Positions 1 through 9,604 of a stretch of DNA of 64,000 bases are shown piece after piece. The stretch's first letter is position 1. Each line of letters starts with the position of its first letter. The notes under the pieces are model-generated. The model worked only from the letters and a program-made list of their open reading frames with translations. It was not told where the DNA came from and ran no database searches. Location: positions 64,362,282 to 64,426,281 of the forward strand of contig NC_087066.1 in the NCBI RefSeq assembly GCF_963678635.1, given 5' to 3'. A program made the position numbers and the translations under genes. Source of the stretch: Symsagittifera roscoffensis (lineage: Eukaryota; Xenacoelomorpha; Acoela; Convolutidae).

Positions 1-311
1 TTTCCAACTTAGATACGGAAACTTTCAACCTTATCTCACGCGTTGTGGTGTTAATTTAAACATTGCCGTATTGATAAAATTTACTGAAAATTGCAATGAT
101 ATATATTATTTCGATGCTTTAAATGTCCGTTTATATTTCTTTGGTTTAGTTGTCAATTCAAAGGCATAAATTTTTATTGTTGTGGTTTTCCGGTTAATCA
201 TAATATGAATGTTGGTTTGAGCTTTCTTTTAACGTCAAGAAAAGTTTTTTTACACAGGTGAATATAATTTAGCTGCTCAAGTAATCAATTCTTCTAATTT
301 TTCAGATTAAA
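1..311 (+). other. 5' flank of CCDC47; end of a probable 5'UTR intron
   Basis: No coding sequence is seen here. A pyrimidine-rich tract ending TTTTTCAG at 305 is a good 3' splice site seven bases upstream of the CCDC47 ATG, so the first coding exon probably follows a 5'UTR intron whose upstream exon lies outside or early in the window. A TTGGTTTAGTTGTC string near 140 resembles the TCGGCTTAGTTGCC core of the intronic repeat family. Confidence 0.4.
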
Positions 312-513
312 ATGGGGTTGGTCTCTCTGACCGCGATTACATGTGCGTTTTTCTTACTGACTTCGATCGGTCAACTTCATCAAAGGCAAAGTAGTCAAAG
401 CAATGATGACTTTGCGGAGTTTGATGACGAGGAGTTTGATGGCGTTGCGCCTCCGGAAGACACCGGGAAACCAGAGGACCACATACCTTTGGACGGATCC
501 AAAATTCAAAAAG
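312..513 (+). CDS. CCDC47: CCDC47 coding exon 1 (signal peptide, acidic lumenal region)
   Basis: This is the first of ten exons that together encode about 499 aa (human CCDC47 is 483). CCDC47 is an ER membrane protein with an acidic calcium-binding lumenal part. It works in the PAT/multipass translocon, helping insert multi-membrane-span proteins. Residues 1-20 form a signal peptide (hydrophobic AITCAFFLL core), followed by the acidic run DDFAEFDDEEFD typical of the family. The donor AAG|GTTTTG at 514 pairs in phase with a CAG acceptor at 2595. An alternative donor at 534 (GAG|GTCTGA) paired with an acceptor at 2597 also keeps the frame, so the exact boundary is uncertain. The start is the only upstream ATG in frame with the signal peptide. 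Confidence 0.8.
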
Positions 514-894
514 GTTTTGAAGTATTATCTGAGGTCTGAGTTTCGCCGTTACCGCGGGGGGTTAAGGATTGCTCTTTTCGGAGACCTCAGAAAACAATTT
601 TCTTTAGAAAAGTCAAAAATTTCTTAACGTTTTGAAAATCACCGCGAGAAAATGCGAACCGCTATTGCCGTTACCTGTTTGAAAATTTGAAGATACTCTC
701 ATTTTAAACTAAATTAAACCATCATTACTTTCAGCTCTGGGATGGGCGCGAATGAAAGTAGTCGACCTTCTATGATTTGAAAACTTTTTTGCAATTATTG
801 GTGTTTAATTACAGAAAATTGCTCGTACCTGCTCATAAACCTTAAAGCTGGTGTAATTGAAATGCGTTAAACTAATTCAAGGTATTAGTTGATT

Positions 895-1200
895 ATTCTT
901 GCGAGAGCAAGTGTCGTGTAATCGGGAACTAGACTTTTCCCCCGTTAACATCTTTTCTTACAAATCTGCAGTCGCTTCATTAGCCAACCTCATCAGATTG
1001 GAGACTCCTCACGTTTTGGATTAGAGGTAATGCGGTTGCCTTTGCACTCTAAGATGTGGTGTTCGAGTCCCGTCCGGACCTTGCTGTTTTTCCAGTATGT
1101 TTGAAAATTAAAAAGTCTTCGAAAAATTGAATTGTCGCACTTTATTTGTCTGCTTATATTTTTTCGGCTTAGTTGTCAGTTGCCACATTAAGTAATTTTC
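895..1200 (+). repeat. tRNA-headed intronic repeat, copy 1 (short)
   Basis: It begins with the CTTGCGAGAGCAAG hairpin and the GGGAACTAGACTTTTCCCCCGT motif shared by the other copies. A tRNA-like segment follows at 1020-1080 with a B-box-like GTTCGAGTCCC and a terminal GGACC, then TTTGTCTGCTTATATTTTTTC and the GGCTTAGTTGTC core. It lies in CCDC47 intron 1. It reads as a SINE-type repeat derived from a tRNA gene, based on comparison of copies within this window. Confidence 0.55.
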
Positions 1201-1254
1201 TTGTGCGGCCAGAAGTTTTGATCGTAAATGCTATTATTTTTGATTTATTCGGGT

Positions 1255-2110
1255 AATTTATTACTCTTGCAAATCGGGTATTAGACTTTTTCCCGTAAAT
1301 AAGTTTGTTCACGGGAATCAGCTCTACTGACGCCTTGATTCATAATCTATTCAAATGTTTTAGCGTTTCTGGCCCTTTTAGTGTGGAGGTAACGAATATG
1401 TCTGGGACGCAAATGTCCGTGTTTGAATCTGACTAGGACCGGTTTTATTTTCAAACTTGTCATATTCTGTTTCGAATAAACTGTTTGGCCAATTATTTGT
1501 CTGCTTCTGTCGGCTTAGCTGCCGCATCTTCGAATCGTTTTTTTTATTGCTGCGAGCTTTTTTTATTGGTGCTTTTAGTGTTTGATTTACTTGGAATTTT
1601 ACTTTGAATTTCCTTTTTTTTGGCTCAATATTTTTTGGCCTGTTTTTTATTGGCTTTGTGACCCTATTTTTGGTCGTTTCAAGGGAACACAATTTTTACT
1701 ATGGAACACAATTTTTACTGTATGAGTTAGTTCTATTACCACTCGATTTGATGAAGTTTCTTTTTTTCGGCTTAATAGTTTCAACTTGTTTTTATATCCA
1801 CTTAGTAGCCTCTTTTTGCGTGTTTTGATGCGCGACAAGTTTTTTGTGTATGTGTGCTATAAGGGGAAGGGGACATTAAAATTATACATTAATTCTGAAT
1901 TTTTGAACATTTCGGCTTGAAGTGTTCTCATCAGATATTTTCGGCTTTGTCAACGCTTGGTTAATTTTGTTCCGATGCTGATTTTGCATTCTATTGTTTG
2001 GACATGTTTGGTTGACCGCTATCTTCTTTCATTGCGATAGATTAAGTTGTATCGCAAGTGATGTGAAGCTCAGCTCCATCTCTGTGTAAAAGTAGTAGCA
2101 CTAACTCAAA
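1255..2110 (+). repeat. tRNA-headed intronic repeat, copy 2 (long)
   Basis: This is a nearly full-length copy. It has the leader with GGGTATTAGACTTTTTCCCGT, then a tRNA-like unit 1375-1440 (GTGGAGGTAACGAATAT, then TTTGAATCTGACTAGGACC). Next come the GTCTGCTT/CGGCTTAGCTGCC block, a GGCTTTGTGACCCTATTTTTGGTCG block, and a terminal TATCGCAAGTGATGTGAAGCTC block near 2050. The same order of blocks recurs at 20016-20760 and 31140-32500. The T-rich content makes several short reading frames here that are not genes. Confidence 0.6.
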
Positions 2111-2159
2111 AATGTTTTCTTTCGTTTTTTTTTCACTGAAAACGCTTTTTCGGCCCAAA

Positions 2160-2520
2160 TGGTTTCGGTGTAGGTTTTATCGGCTTAGTTACTATGATTT
2201 ATCTTGCTATGAGGACAAAAATGAATTTTTTTTATTGATAAAAAATCAGGCAGTGGTGTTGAAAAAGTTTTAAAATTTAATTGCTCTAAATTTTTTGGCC
2301 ACTATTTTTTCAAACATCTTTTTTTCTGCCCATTGGCGTCTACCCACGCATTGCCGGCTTAGTAGTCGCTTGTTCAAAACATAAAGTTTTTTCAATGCAG
2401 TGTTTTGTGTTTCTTCATTTTTTTTCTGATATTATTTTGTTGAATGTCTTTTGCTCTGTGCTTGCGTTGTATCGCATGTAATGCAAAGCTCCTCTACGCC
2501 TCCTGTGTTTTAATTATGTC
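2160..2520 (+). repeat. tRNA-headed intronic repeat, 3'-end fragment
   Basis: It contains two GGCTTAGT core variants and the terminal block TTGTATCGCATGTAATGCAAAGCTCC without the tRNA-like head. It is a 5'-truncated copy adjoining the previous one. Confidence 0.4.
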
Positions 2521-2595
2521 TAGATAAAAACTTGCTTTTTTTACCTAGTTAGTTTTGCTTGTAATGTTTTAATATCTTCTTAAATTTTGAAACAG

Positions 2596-2738
2596 AGGCA
2601 ACTGTGAAGGAAAGGGGTCCGAAAGACGACGACGTTGAAGAGAAGAAGGCGTCTGTGAAGAGTGGAACTGCAGACAAAGATTTCAAAGCTTTCGAAGACG
2701 ATGTGGACGAAGACGATGAAGTCCTGATTGAAGAAGAG
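2596..2738 (+). CDS. CCDC47: CCDC47 coding exon 2 (acidic, Lys/Glu/Asp-rich)
   Basis: The acceptor is CAG at 2593-2595 and the donor is GAG|GTTTGT at 2739. The exon encodes a highly charged segment (PKDDDVEEKKAS ... FEDDVDEDDEVLIEEE) that continues the lumenal low-affinity calcium-binding acidic region of CCDC47. It ends in phase 0 and joins exon 3 across an 18.4-kb intron that contains Polinton-1. The GAA/GAC-rich sequence contrasts sharply with the T-rich intron on both sides, and the antisense frames here are shadows. Confidence 0.75.
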
Positions 2739-2794
2739 GTTTGTAGAAAAGTGTTTGACATGACTATCAAATGGTCGTAAGCTCTCGATGCTTC

Positions 2795-2880
2795 TACCCT
2801 TGCGATAAGCTAGGGCATTGCAACCGGGTGCTAGATTTTTTTTCCCGTAAATAAGTTCGTTCACAGAATGGTCAAATGGT
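2795..2880 (+). repeat. Leader fragment of the intronic repeat
   Basis: ACCCTTGCGATAAGC, a hairpin-forming partner, ACCGGGTGCTAGATTTTTTT and TTCCCGTAAATAAGTTCG match the leaders of the copies at 1255 and 26200. Confidence 0.45.
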
Positions 2881-3589
2881 AATCAATCAGCTGTTCAATA
2901 TCCACTGATGAGGTTCTAGCATGGTCAGTGTATTGGTAGCATATATAGTTTGAGCGAAAATTATTATATGATAATAATTAGACCGGTACAAGAAGTTAAA
3001 ATAAAAGTTAGCTAACCTCACATAACCTCAATTGAGTTGGAAAAAAAAAAAACTTAACTTGAAGTTTTTGTATTTTGTGAAAAATTTGGTTGTGCAGCCT
3101 ATCATGTTCTTTCTGGTGCAGGCAATTGTATTCGTGCGCTTTTCGCCTAGTTTTTGTATAATGTTTCAGATTCAAGTGTTTTGACTACATCTGATTGCTT
3201 TTTAAATTTTCTTTCTAGCTTAAATTGTTGAATGCGTCTGAGGTTAAGCAAGTATAAAGTGCTAATAAATCCAAAAAAATCAGTTCAGAAATGTGTGATT
3301 TACGAAGGTTTCATAGCTTCTCTTATGAGTAGTTTAATTCATTGCAGCCAAGTTAGTTGAAGCTAAATTTGTTGCTTGTAGATTTTTAGTTGTTTGTTTG
3401 CTGACATGTAAAAAAACTCGCGAAACAAGAAGCTCTTGGACGTCAATTAAATGATTTGAAGTTGACATCAAACTTCTCTCTAGGTATAGAAGCGCGTGCC
3501 TTAAGTTTTTTTCGGATTTTTGTTGGCATCAAAGTTAGTTTTGACAAAAAATAAGTAATTTTTTTTCGAAGTAATTTTTTTACTTTATT
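2881..3589 (+). other. CCDC47 intron 2, no feature seen
   Basis: About 700 bases of AT-rich intron with no open frame, repeat match or structural RNA that I can support. Confidence 0.4.
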
Positions 3590-3743
3590 TATTACGCTTG
3601 CGATTAGCAAGCGTAATCAAATTGGAATATAGAGTTTTTTCGGGTTAACAACTTGTTAACAGAATAACTTGTATCTTTGTTCATAATGATTTTAAACTTC
3701 TATGCGTGCCCGATACTTAAATTGGAGGTGAAAAATACCCCTG
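3590..3743 (+). repeat. Intronic repeat, left half interrupted by Polinton-1
   Basis: The leader (GCTTGCGATTAGCAAGCG hairpin) and the start of the tRNA-like unit (TTGGAGGTGAAAAATACCCCTG) run directly into the Polinton terminus. The missing right half (GGACGCCCAAGG, then GGTTCGAATCTGACC) continues at 20016. Confidence 0.75.
3738..3743 (+). repeat. Polinton-1 target site duplication, left (CCCCTG)
   Basis: The six bases CCCCTG precede the element terminus AGTAGTAG and are repeated exactly at 20010-20015. A 6-bp duplication is the known signature of Polinton integration. Confidence 0.9.
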
Positions 3744-4281
3744 AGTAGTAGATGTTGGAGGTGATCGGGGGGGGGGGGGGGGGGGGAGGAGGAAGCATGG
3801 AAAACCCTATGTATTAAGATACGTTATAGACTTCGGGTCTTCCATGCTATGTATTAAGGTTGGGTATAGAGTCTACAATGTATTAAGATAGGGAATACCG
3901 ATGGTAAGGTTTTATGGTTTGTGTGATGGTAAGATAATGGTAAGAAAATCGTAATTTTTTTAGTTTTTGTGTGGAAATGTCTAGTTTTTTTCGCAAAATG
4001 TTGGCGCGTGTTAACTAATTTGTGAATATCGAAGGTTAATTACGTGTAGGTTGTGTAATGAAGGACTTTTGATTAGTTTTTTGATACATGGTAAGTCAAT
4101 GGTACGAGTTTTTGGGTAAATTTTTATGAAAAAATTTTCAAAAAAAAATTTCAAAAAACGATAAGGTTAGCTATTATTTGACCTAATTTATTAAATAATC
4201 TTACTTTCTATCTAATTGAAACGATAATTTTACTTTCTATCTAATTGAAACAATGCTGAAACCTACTGAAACTTCGAAAAA
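3744..4281 (+). repeat. Polinton-1 left terminal inverted repeat
   Basis: It is inverted relative to 19477-20009 with few mismatches, plus a small length difference around an internal poly-G tract. It contains three tandem-like TATGTATTAAGATACG variants, GGTAAG-rich stretches, and two direct copies of TTACTTTCTATCTAATTGAA near its inner end. Similarity stops after CTTCGAAAAAA. Confidence 0.9.
3767..3787 (+). repeat. Poly-G tract inside the TIR
   Basis: A run of about 20 G follows GGTGATC, 22 bases inside the terminus. The right TIR has the matching poly-C run (about 19969-19985), and GAGTAGTAG flanks both. It is a likely G-quadruplex former and is length-variable between the two ends. Confidence 0.8.
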
Positions 4282-6929
4282 ATTCAAATTTTTTGAGAAA
4301 AAATTGCAAAAATTTCAAGTATTTGGAAAAAATTGCAAAAATTTCAAGTATTTGGAAAAAATTGCAAAAATTTCAAGTATTTGGAAAAAATTGCAGAAAT
4401 CTCATAATTTTGGCTAATGTTTTGTTGCTTTTGATCTAATTTTAAACATACTTTTACTTATAGATTTTAAAAATAAGCTAAGACTATATGTTAATTGGCA
4501 TTATGTTGAGACAATGATACAAAATTTTGAATAAAAAATGACTTTTTCAACAATTTTTTCTCAAAATATTGAAATACGATGAAGTTCACCTTAATTTGAG
4601 CTAAATATTTGGTTATACAATGCTCTAAACACTGAAAAGAAGGTTCATAGTAGCAGAATCAATTTTGAAACTTCCGGAAAACAGTAAAATTAGTCGTAAT
4701 TTTCGAGAAGGTAAAATAAAAACTAATCAAATTTACATGAAATTTTCCATTTCGAACCTTTACTTTGGTTTTTAACTGTTTTTTTTGTCCAGTTCAGGGA
4801 TTATTTTTAGGAATCTCAATTCAAATGAACATTAAGGGTAATATCCTATGAAATTTCTAAATCAAACTCCATGATTCAACTCCTCCTCATTTTTTTTCTC
4901 ATTGAATTACCCAAATTTGTAAAAAAAATTACAACTTGTGAGAAAATTTTCATTTTAAAAATTAGAAATTTCTGATTATTGATAAAAAATTAACGGTTTA
5001 TTGCTAAAATTGTTTAAAATGGGATAAATGTTTCTCAAAAATTTATTCGATATTGACTCAAATTCAACAAAAACTTCTTCATAACTGATGCTTATCTCTC
5101 TGTTGCTTCTGCAACATAACTTTCAAGATTTTCCGTAGAGTTTTTCCATGTTTTAAAGTTATTCTTGCTTTCTGTTTAAAACATGTTTTCGCTATTGAAC
5201 ACACTTTACTAGAAAATTTAGTCAAAACTGGAGAATTTAGGAGGAAAATAGTATCAATTGAACGAACAATTTGCTAGCAGAGATGAAATTAGAACTGATA
5301 CCGTATGATAATTACAATAAAAAATGTTAAAATCTTCCTCGAGGTTCCCCTGTTCAGTTGCTATTGTAAACTATTTAAGCAAAATACACATTTTGGAATC
5401 ATTAACTATCACTTTTCTTGCAAAATAGTTATTAACTCGCTTTTTTTCTTAATTTATGACGGAAATTTTCTCAAAAATACCCAAGTGAGAAAGAATTGAT
5501 GCTAGTTAAAGCATTCAAAAATATATGTACACAATGAGAATATAAAGGTGTATTTTTACGATCTAAGAACAAATTAGGAGCAGCTCTATTATTTATAATC
5601 TGAAAATCTCCGGAAATACGCAAGAGAACCTAGTTCCTAACATCTACAATATAAAAACTTCTGAAAGAGCGAGTCTCAAAAAATTGATTTAGCAAAGCAA
5701 GGTGTAAACTGGAACAATTGTGTAATTTTCCGATTTTTATAAAGAAAAAAAATCTATGTAGTAAAAATGTAGTAATGTATTGTATATAGTGTTGTATATT
5801 CTATGTAGTATTGTGTAGCAAGGAAAAGTAGATCTTGAATGCAAGTTTTCGATTTATGCTTTATGTATCTTCTTCCAAAAGATGTCGAATTGGGTTTGCT
5901 TTTCAAAAATTATCTTGAAAACATTTGATCTTTCATATAAAGTACCAAATATATCGAATGATAACAATTTTTTCTAATGAATTACGGATAAATATAAGAC
6001 TTTGAGAATTTTAATGTTGGATTTTTTTTCTCACGATATACTTTATAAGCTAAATTTTAGTAAAAGTATCTCAAATCTCTTAAGGATTAAATTGAGTTTC
6101 TATCTCATTTTAGCATTTTCTCAGTTTCTGCTTCATCTACTTTCTACCAAATGAATCCAATTTGAGCAAATTTTTACTTGAAAATTGAATTTTAGATGAA
6201 AAAATGTATCGTTTCAACGAACGATCAATAATCCGAAGCTGAATTAATACCATAAACCCTTTACTAAAAAGCTTTAAAGGATTTTCTCAAGCTCATAACT
6301 GTATAATGCTGTTTTAAATCTGAATTTCTTTTTTAGAATAAATTTTTAGTTGGAATGATGTGTATCATTATCTTGAAACTTTCAAAGTTGAGCAAAAAAT
6401 ACATTTTTTCCAGGTCATTTATCAATTTCTTTTCTGAAATTATCAAAAAATCAATAGAAAAACATTATTCTTAATAAGTCAAACCACATGATCTGCTTAA
6501 AAAGCTCTGCTCTATGAACACTTTTACAAGCACAAAACAAGGAAAACTTTAAAATAGCAACTACAAAAAACCTTTCAATTAGTTGATGTTTTCCAAATAT
6601 CCAAGTTTTACAATTTTTAGGTGAATACTTAAATACTCATTAGCATATGTTATGCACTTTACTACAAATTTATCACAACAAATCTCCGCAAGCTTGTAAT
6701 CAATGGAGTTTTTACTGTTGATTAAAAGTTTTCGGATCGAGTTCCATGGGAAGCTTCACGACGATTTGGACTCGATTTTTGCTGTCTTTAACATCAATCA
6801 AAACCTTTGAATAAAAAAATAAATGATAGTTCAGGTAATGTAATGAAAACACTGTATAATTACTGACTTGATTTGTTACAATTGCTGAGACTTTTCAGAT
6901 TCAGTAAAAACTAATAATCATAGTAATTT
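4282..6929. other. Polinton-1 left arm, apparently non-coding
   Basis: Just inside the TIR (4288-4395) are three direct copies of a unit containing TTGCAAAAATTTCAAGTATT. The remaining 2.5 kb is very AT-rich with no frame longer than about 64 codons and no recognisable motif in any frame. In other Polintons this amount of space would hold capsid or integrase genes; I see no remnant of them. Confidence 0.5.
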
Positions 6930-7175
6930 CTAAGTTTTCCCTTTTACCTTTTCCTGAAGTGTGTTTGGAGTCTGCTGAGCACATAATTTAATATTATGCT
7001 GAGAATGCTTCTTCTTGAAATGATTAGCGAGTTCCTCGCTGCTATAAGTATAAAAATTACAATTAGAACACTTCAAAACACCACATGTTCTACGATGTCT
7101 TGATGCATCTTTGTGAGTGTAATCCCTGCCACATTCAAGACATGCAACTCTTTCGTTTCTATTGAGTGAAGGCAT
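6930..7175 (-). CDS. Stand-alone zinc-finger protein, paralogue of the PolB N-terminus
   Basis: An 81-aa protein starting MPSLNRNE, nearly the same as the PolB start MPALNRNE at 14970. It has a C2HC finger (C13-x2-C16 ... H28-x3-C32) and a C2H2-type finger (CSNC ... HFKKKH), in the same order and spacing as fingers 1 and 2 of PolB. Homology to the polymerase N-terminus is visible residue by residue. The rest of the polymerase is absent. It could be a DNA-binding regulator or terminal-protein accessory, but the function is unknown. It is transcribed leftward, downstream of a CCAAT-box array. The duplication must be older than the copy itself because the two have diverged. Confidence 0.75.
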   Translation of the reverse strand: MPSLNRNERVACLECGRDYTHKDASRHRRTCGVLKCSNCNFYTYSSEELANHFKKKHSQHNIKLCAQQTPNTLQEKVKGKT

Positions 7176-7389
7176 CTCAATAGTAATGAAAAATTAAATG
7201 GGAGATTTAAAATGTACCAAATTTTTAGATATGGTGAGTTGAATAGCCTGAAAAAATGAACAAAAGTAAATAAAAACAGCAAACTTATTAACCAATTGTT
7301 TTTAACGAGAAAGAAAATCAGAATGAATATGCTATTTAGCCTAGCTGAAATAAAAATCATCCAATCTAACCATGGAATTTTTAAAAGTA

Positions 7390-7670
7390 TCAACCAATCA
7401 GAATCGAGCATTAATTACAAGGAAACTTTATCTTTTCTGATATCAACCAATCAGAATTGAGCTTCAATAGTCATGTAATTTTCAACAAATTCAATGTCAA
7501 CCTATCAGAATTGAGCTTCAAAAGTCATGAAATTTTCAAGAAATTTAATGTCAACCAATCAGAGTTGAGCTCTTTTTCTCATGAATTTTTCAACAATTTC
7601 TTCAAAATGTATTGATTTTGAGGATACTTTCACAGACATTATTTGTGTTAATAACCAATCAGAATGAAGT
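7390..7670. promoter_or_regulatory. CCAAT-box array (about 54-bp period)
   Basis: Five repeats of CAACCAATCAGAATTGAGC-like sequence have CCAAT at 7394, 7447, 7555 and 7655 and CCTAT at 7501. CCAATCAG (reverse CTGATTGG) is the classic NF-Y/Y-box consensus. The array lies 215 bases or more upstream of the leftward zinc-finger gene (start 7175). Confidence 0.6.
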
Positions 7671-7828
7671 AATCACAGATTTGAAAAAACTTTGTAGATC
7701 AGAACCAGACTATGTTTATGAAACTTCTTAATCAATAAATTTTATTGAATTTTTCCAACATAACTAAGATTTGAAGTTTGAAAAATGAGATTTCTTGTCT
7801 ATTTTATATTGTTTTTTCGATATTCAAA

Positions 7829-8356
7829 TCAAATTTTGAAATTTCGGTCAAAATTTTTCCGATTTGTTCTATTTCTAACCAGTGAAAAAGAAATTACCAA
7901 AATATACGTTTTTATCGTTTTTTTTTGGTATATTGTAGTATAAACAACCGGAAGTCTATTAAATTTGGATAAACGATCAAAAGAAATTCTGTCAAATCTG
8001 GATTTTGTATTTGTATCAAATTCAAAACAGTAATCGAATTGATGTTCCTTATCTCCAATTTCTGATTCATAGGCTCTTCCATTGTTTTGTTTTTTACTGA
8101 TCGATCACCCAATCTGAGTTAACTCTTCTAAATAAAAGTATTGTTGATAAATCTGACAGTACTCTTCTTTTTTGTAATCTCCTCTCCATTTTTTTAAAAA
8201 AACTATTGAACTTTCTGTGTTTCTATACAAATTAAAACTAATACAATCTCCATCAACTTCATCTGTCCACCACTCTTGTAGTTTTTTGTAGTAGTTCAAT
8301 TTTAAAATCTGATAAATGTTCAATTCAGACATTGAAAACGCTTTTGATGGAAACAT
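7829..8356 (-). pseudogene. Polinton small protein with one in-frame UGA
   Basis: Reading leftward from ATG 8356, 83 codons are open to a TGA at 8105-8107. The same frame then stays open and protein-like for a further 91 codons to TGA at 7829-7831. A 175-aa protein with a single nonsense codon is more likely than two genes. It follows the PC4-like gene (8861-9412) on the same strand. In Polinton-2 the gene at the equivalent place (58702-59107) shares a weak C-terminal pattern (SKF-x-R/S-LP or YP, then VYTT/VNTY and QKK). Function unknown. An alternative is that the upstream half alone is expressed. Confidence 0.55.
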
Positions 8357-8860
8357 TTTTCTTACTGAAATATATGAAGAAACTTAAAAAACTCGAATTG
8401 TTTTATCATTTTTAAAGTATTTTGTAGTAAAATTCACCGTAAATATTTTAAAATTATTTAGAGTCTAATTAGTTTCAAGGAAATTCATGTAGCCAATAAA
8501 AACTTCAAATTAGGGCAGAAAAAAATTGAAAACAACCAATGAAATTCAAAAAATCTAAAAAAATAATGATAATGTTTTCAATTAAATATACATTCTTGTT
8601 TGCAATTTTCTTAAATTGAGGCAAAATTTAGCTAAATTGTGATGAAAACAGTTATTAAATAAATTCATCAGTAATTTCATAAACAAATACTGGAAAATCA
8701 TTTCATAATTGGTTAGTGTTTTATGTCAATTTCGATTAAATTGTATGTTTTGTCTGACTTTTCCTCAGATATTATAGCTCTAAATATACACTTTAGTGAG
8801 AAAAAATAGTTTTGAACCAATAATATCTCAATTACCAAACATACAAAACATCACAAAGCT

Positions 8861-9412
8861 TTACTGAGGTTTACAATTATCAACAAACATAAAGTCTCCC
8901 AATATTTGGGACAGTTCTTTGAATTCATTCAAAGTATAGTTGACATATGCAACTTGCTTCAAGTCTTCATTTTCCTTTGCGGTGAAGAGTCGAATCTGAA
9001 TGTAGGGTGGCTTGCTCACGTTGTACTTCTTGATTGTGACACACACCCTCCTCATGTTGTACATTGCTATTTCATATACTCTATTACAGATGTCGAGCTC
9101 CCGATCCATCGTTGATTCTCTGCCAGATTTGGCTTCATATATAGGTACGAGTCCAAGATTTTCAGCATCGTGAATAATAGTATTCCGTATTGCGGATATT
9201 GCTTCGCCTTCTTTTTCACTAAGATAGACTTGTTGAGATTTTTCAAATTGTCCCAAATCATTTATTTTTAATAGTTGAAAGCACGGTTCCAAGCATATTT
9301 TTCCCTTGTAGGATTTTTGGAACCAAGCAAATCTCCCAATTCTTTTTTGATTTTTTGAAAATTCAATATAGTTGGAACTATCAACTTTTCTCGAGTACAT
9401 TTTGAAGAACAA
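8861..9412 (-). CDS. PC4-like (ssDNA-binding fold) Polinton protein, two-domain
   Basis: A 183-aa leftward gene, ATG at 9412. The C-terminal half reads RRVCVTIKKY ... PPYIQIRLFT ... KQVAYVNYTLNEFKELSQIL. This is the strand-strand-strand-helix order of PC4/SUB1 transcription-coactivator and related ssDNA-binding domains, where a KPYIDIR-like strand is diagnostic. The N-terminal half (KGKICLEP ... VYLSEKEGEAI) may be a second copy of that fold. The gene at 58010-58648 in Polinton-2 has the same plan, including KLFT for RLFT. It is divergent from 9605-10204 across a 192-bp promoter. A role in replication or late transcription through ssDNA binding is inference; the fold call rests on pattern only. 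Confidence 0.6.
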   Translation of the reverse strand: MFFKMYSRKVDSSNYIEFSKNQKRIGRFAWFQKSYKGKICLEPCFQLLKINDLGQFEKSQQVYLSEKEGEAISAIRNTIIHDAENLGLVPIYEAKSGRESTMDRELDICNRVYEIAMYNMRRVCVTIKKYNVSKPPYIQIRLFTAKENEDLKQVAYVNYTLNEFKELSQILGDFMFVDNCKPQ

Positions 9413-9478
9413 ACTGATCAGATGAGGAGAAATGAGAGAAATGACTTTGAGTTTAAATGAAAATGAAAGTAAGCAGTA

Positions 9479-9570
9479 TGAGTCATCGCCATTTCCATAT
9501 ATGGAAGTAGTACCAAATATGGAAGGATTTCCCTATATGGAAGCTGCGTAGGCGTTACTACTACTATATA
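9479..9570. promoter_or_regulatory. Divergent promoter: AP-1 site, CArG boxes, TATA
   Basis: TGAGTCA (AP-1) lies at 9479-9485 and CCATATATGG at 9495-9504. CCAAATATGG lies at 9513-9522, and both of these match the SRF CArG consensus CC(A/T)6GG. CCCTATATGG at 9531-9540 is a near match. TATATAAC at 9565 is 40 bases before the ATG at 9605. It serves 9605-10204 to the right and probably 8861-9412 to the left. Confidence 0.65.
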
Positions 9571-9604
9571 ACTCCACCATTTTCTGCAAAATTCATTTTT
9601 CCCA

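Noticed and set aside
5305-5499. 64-codon frame in the Polinton-1 left arm
   Set aside because: AT-rich chance frame with no start context or motif.
7390-7670. CRISPR-like spaced repeats
   Set aside because: Repeats are imperfect CCAAT-containing units with similar, not unique, spacers in a eukaryotic transposon; fits regulatory repeats.
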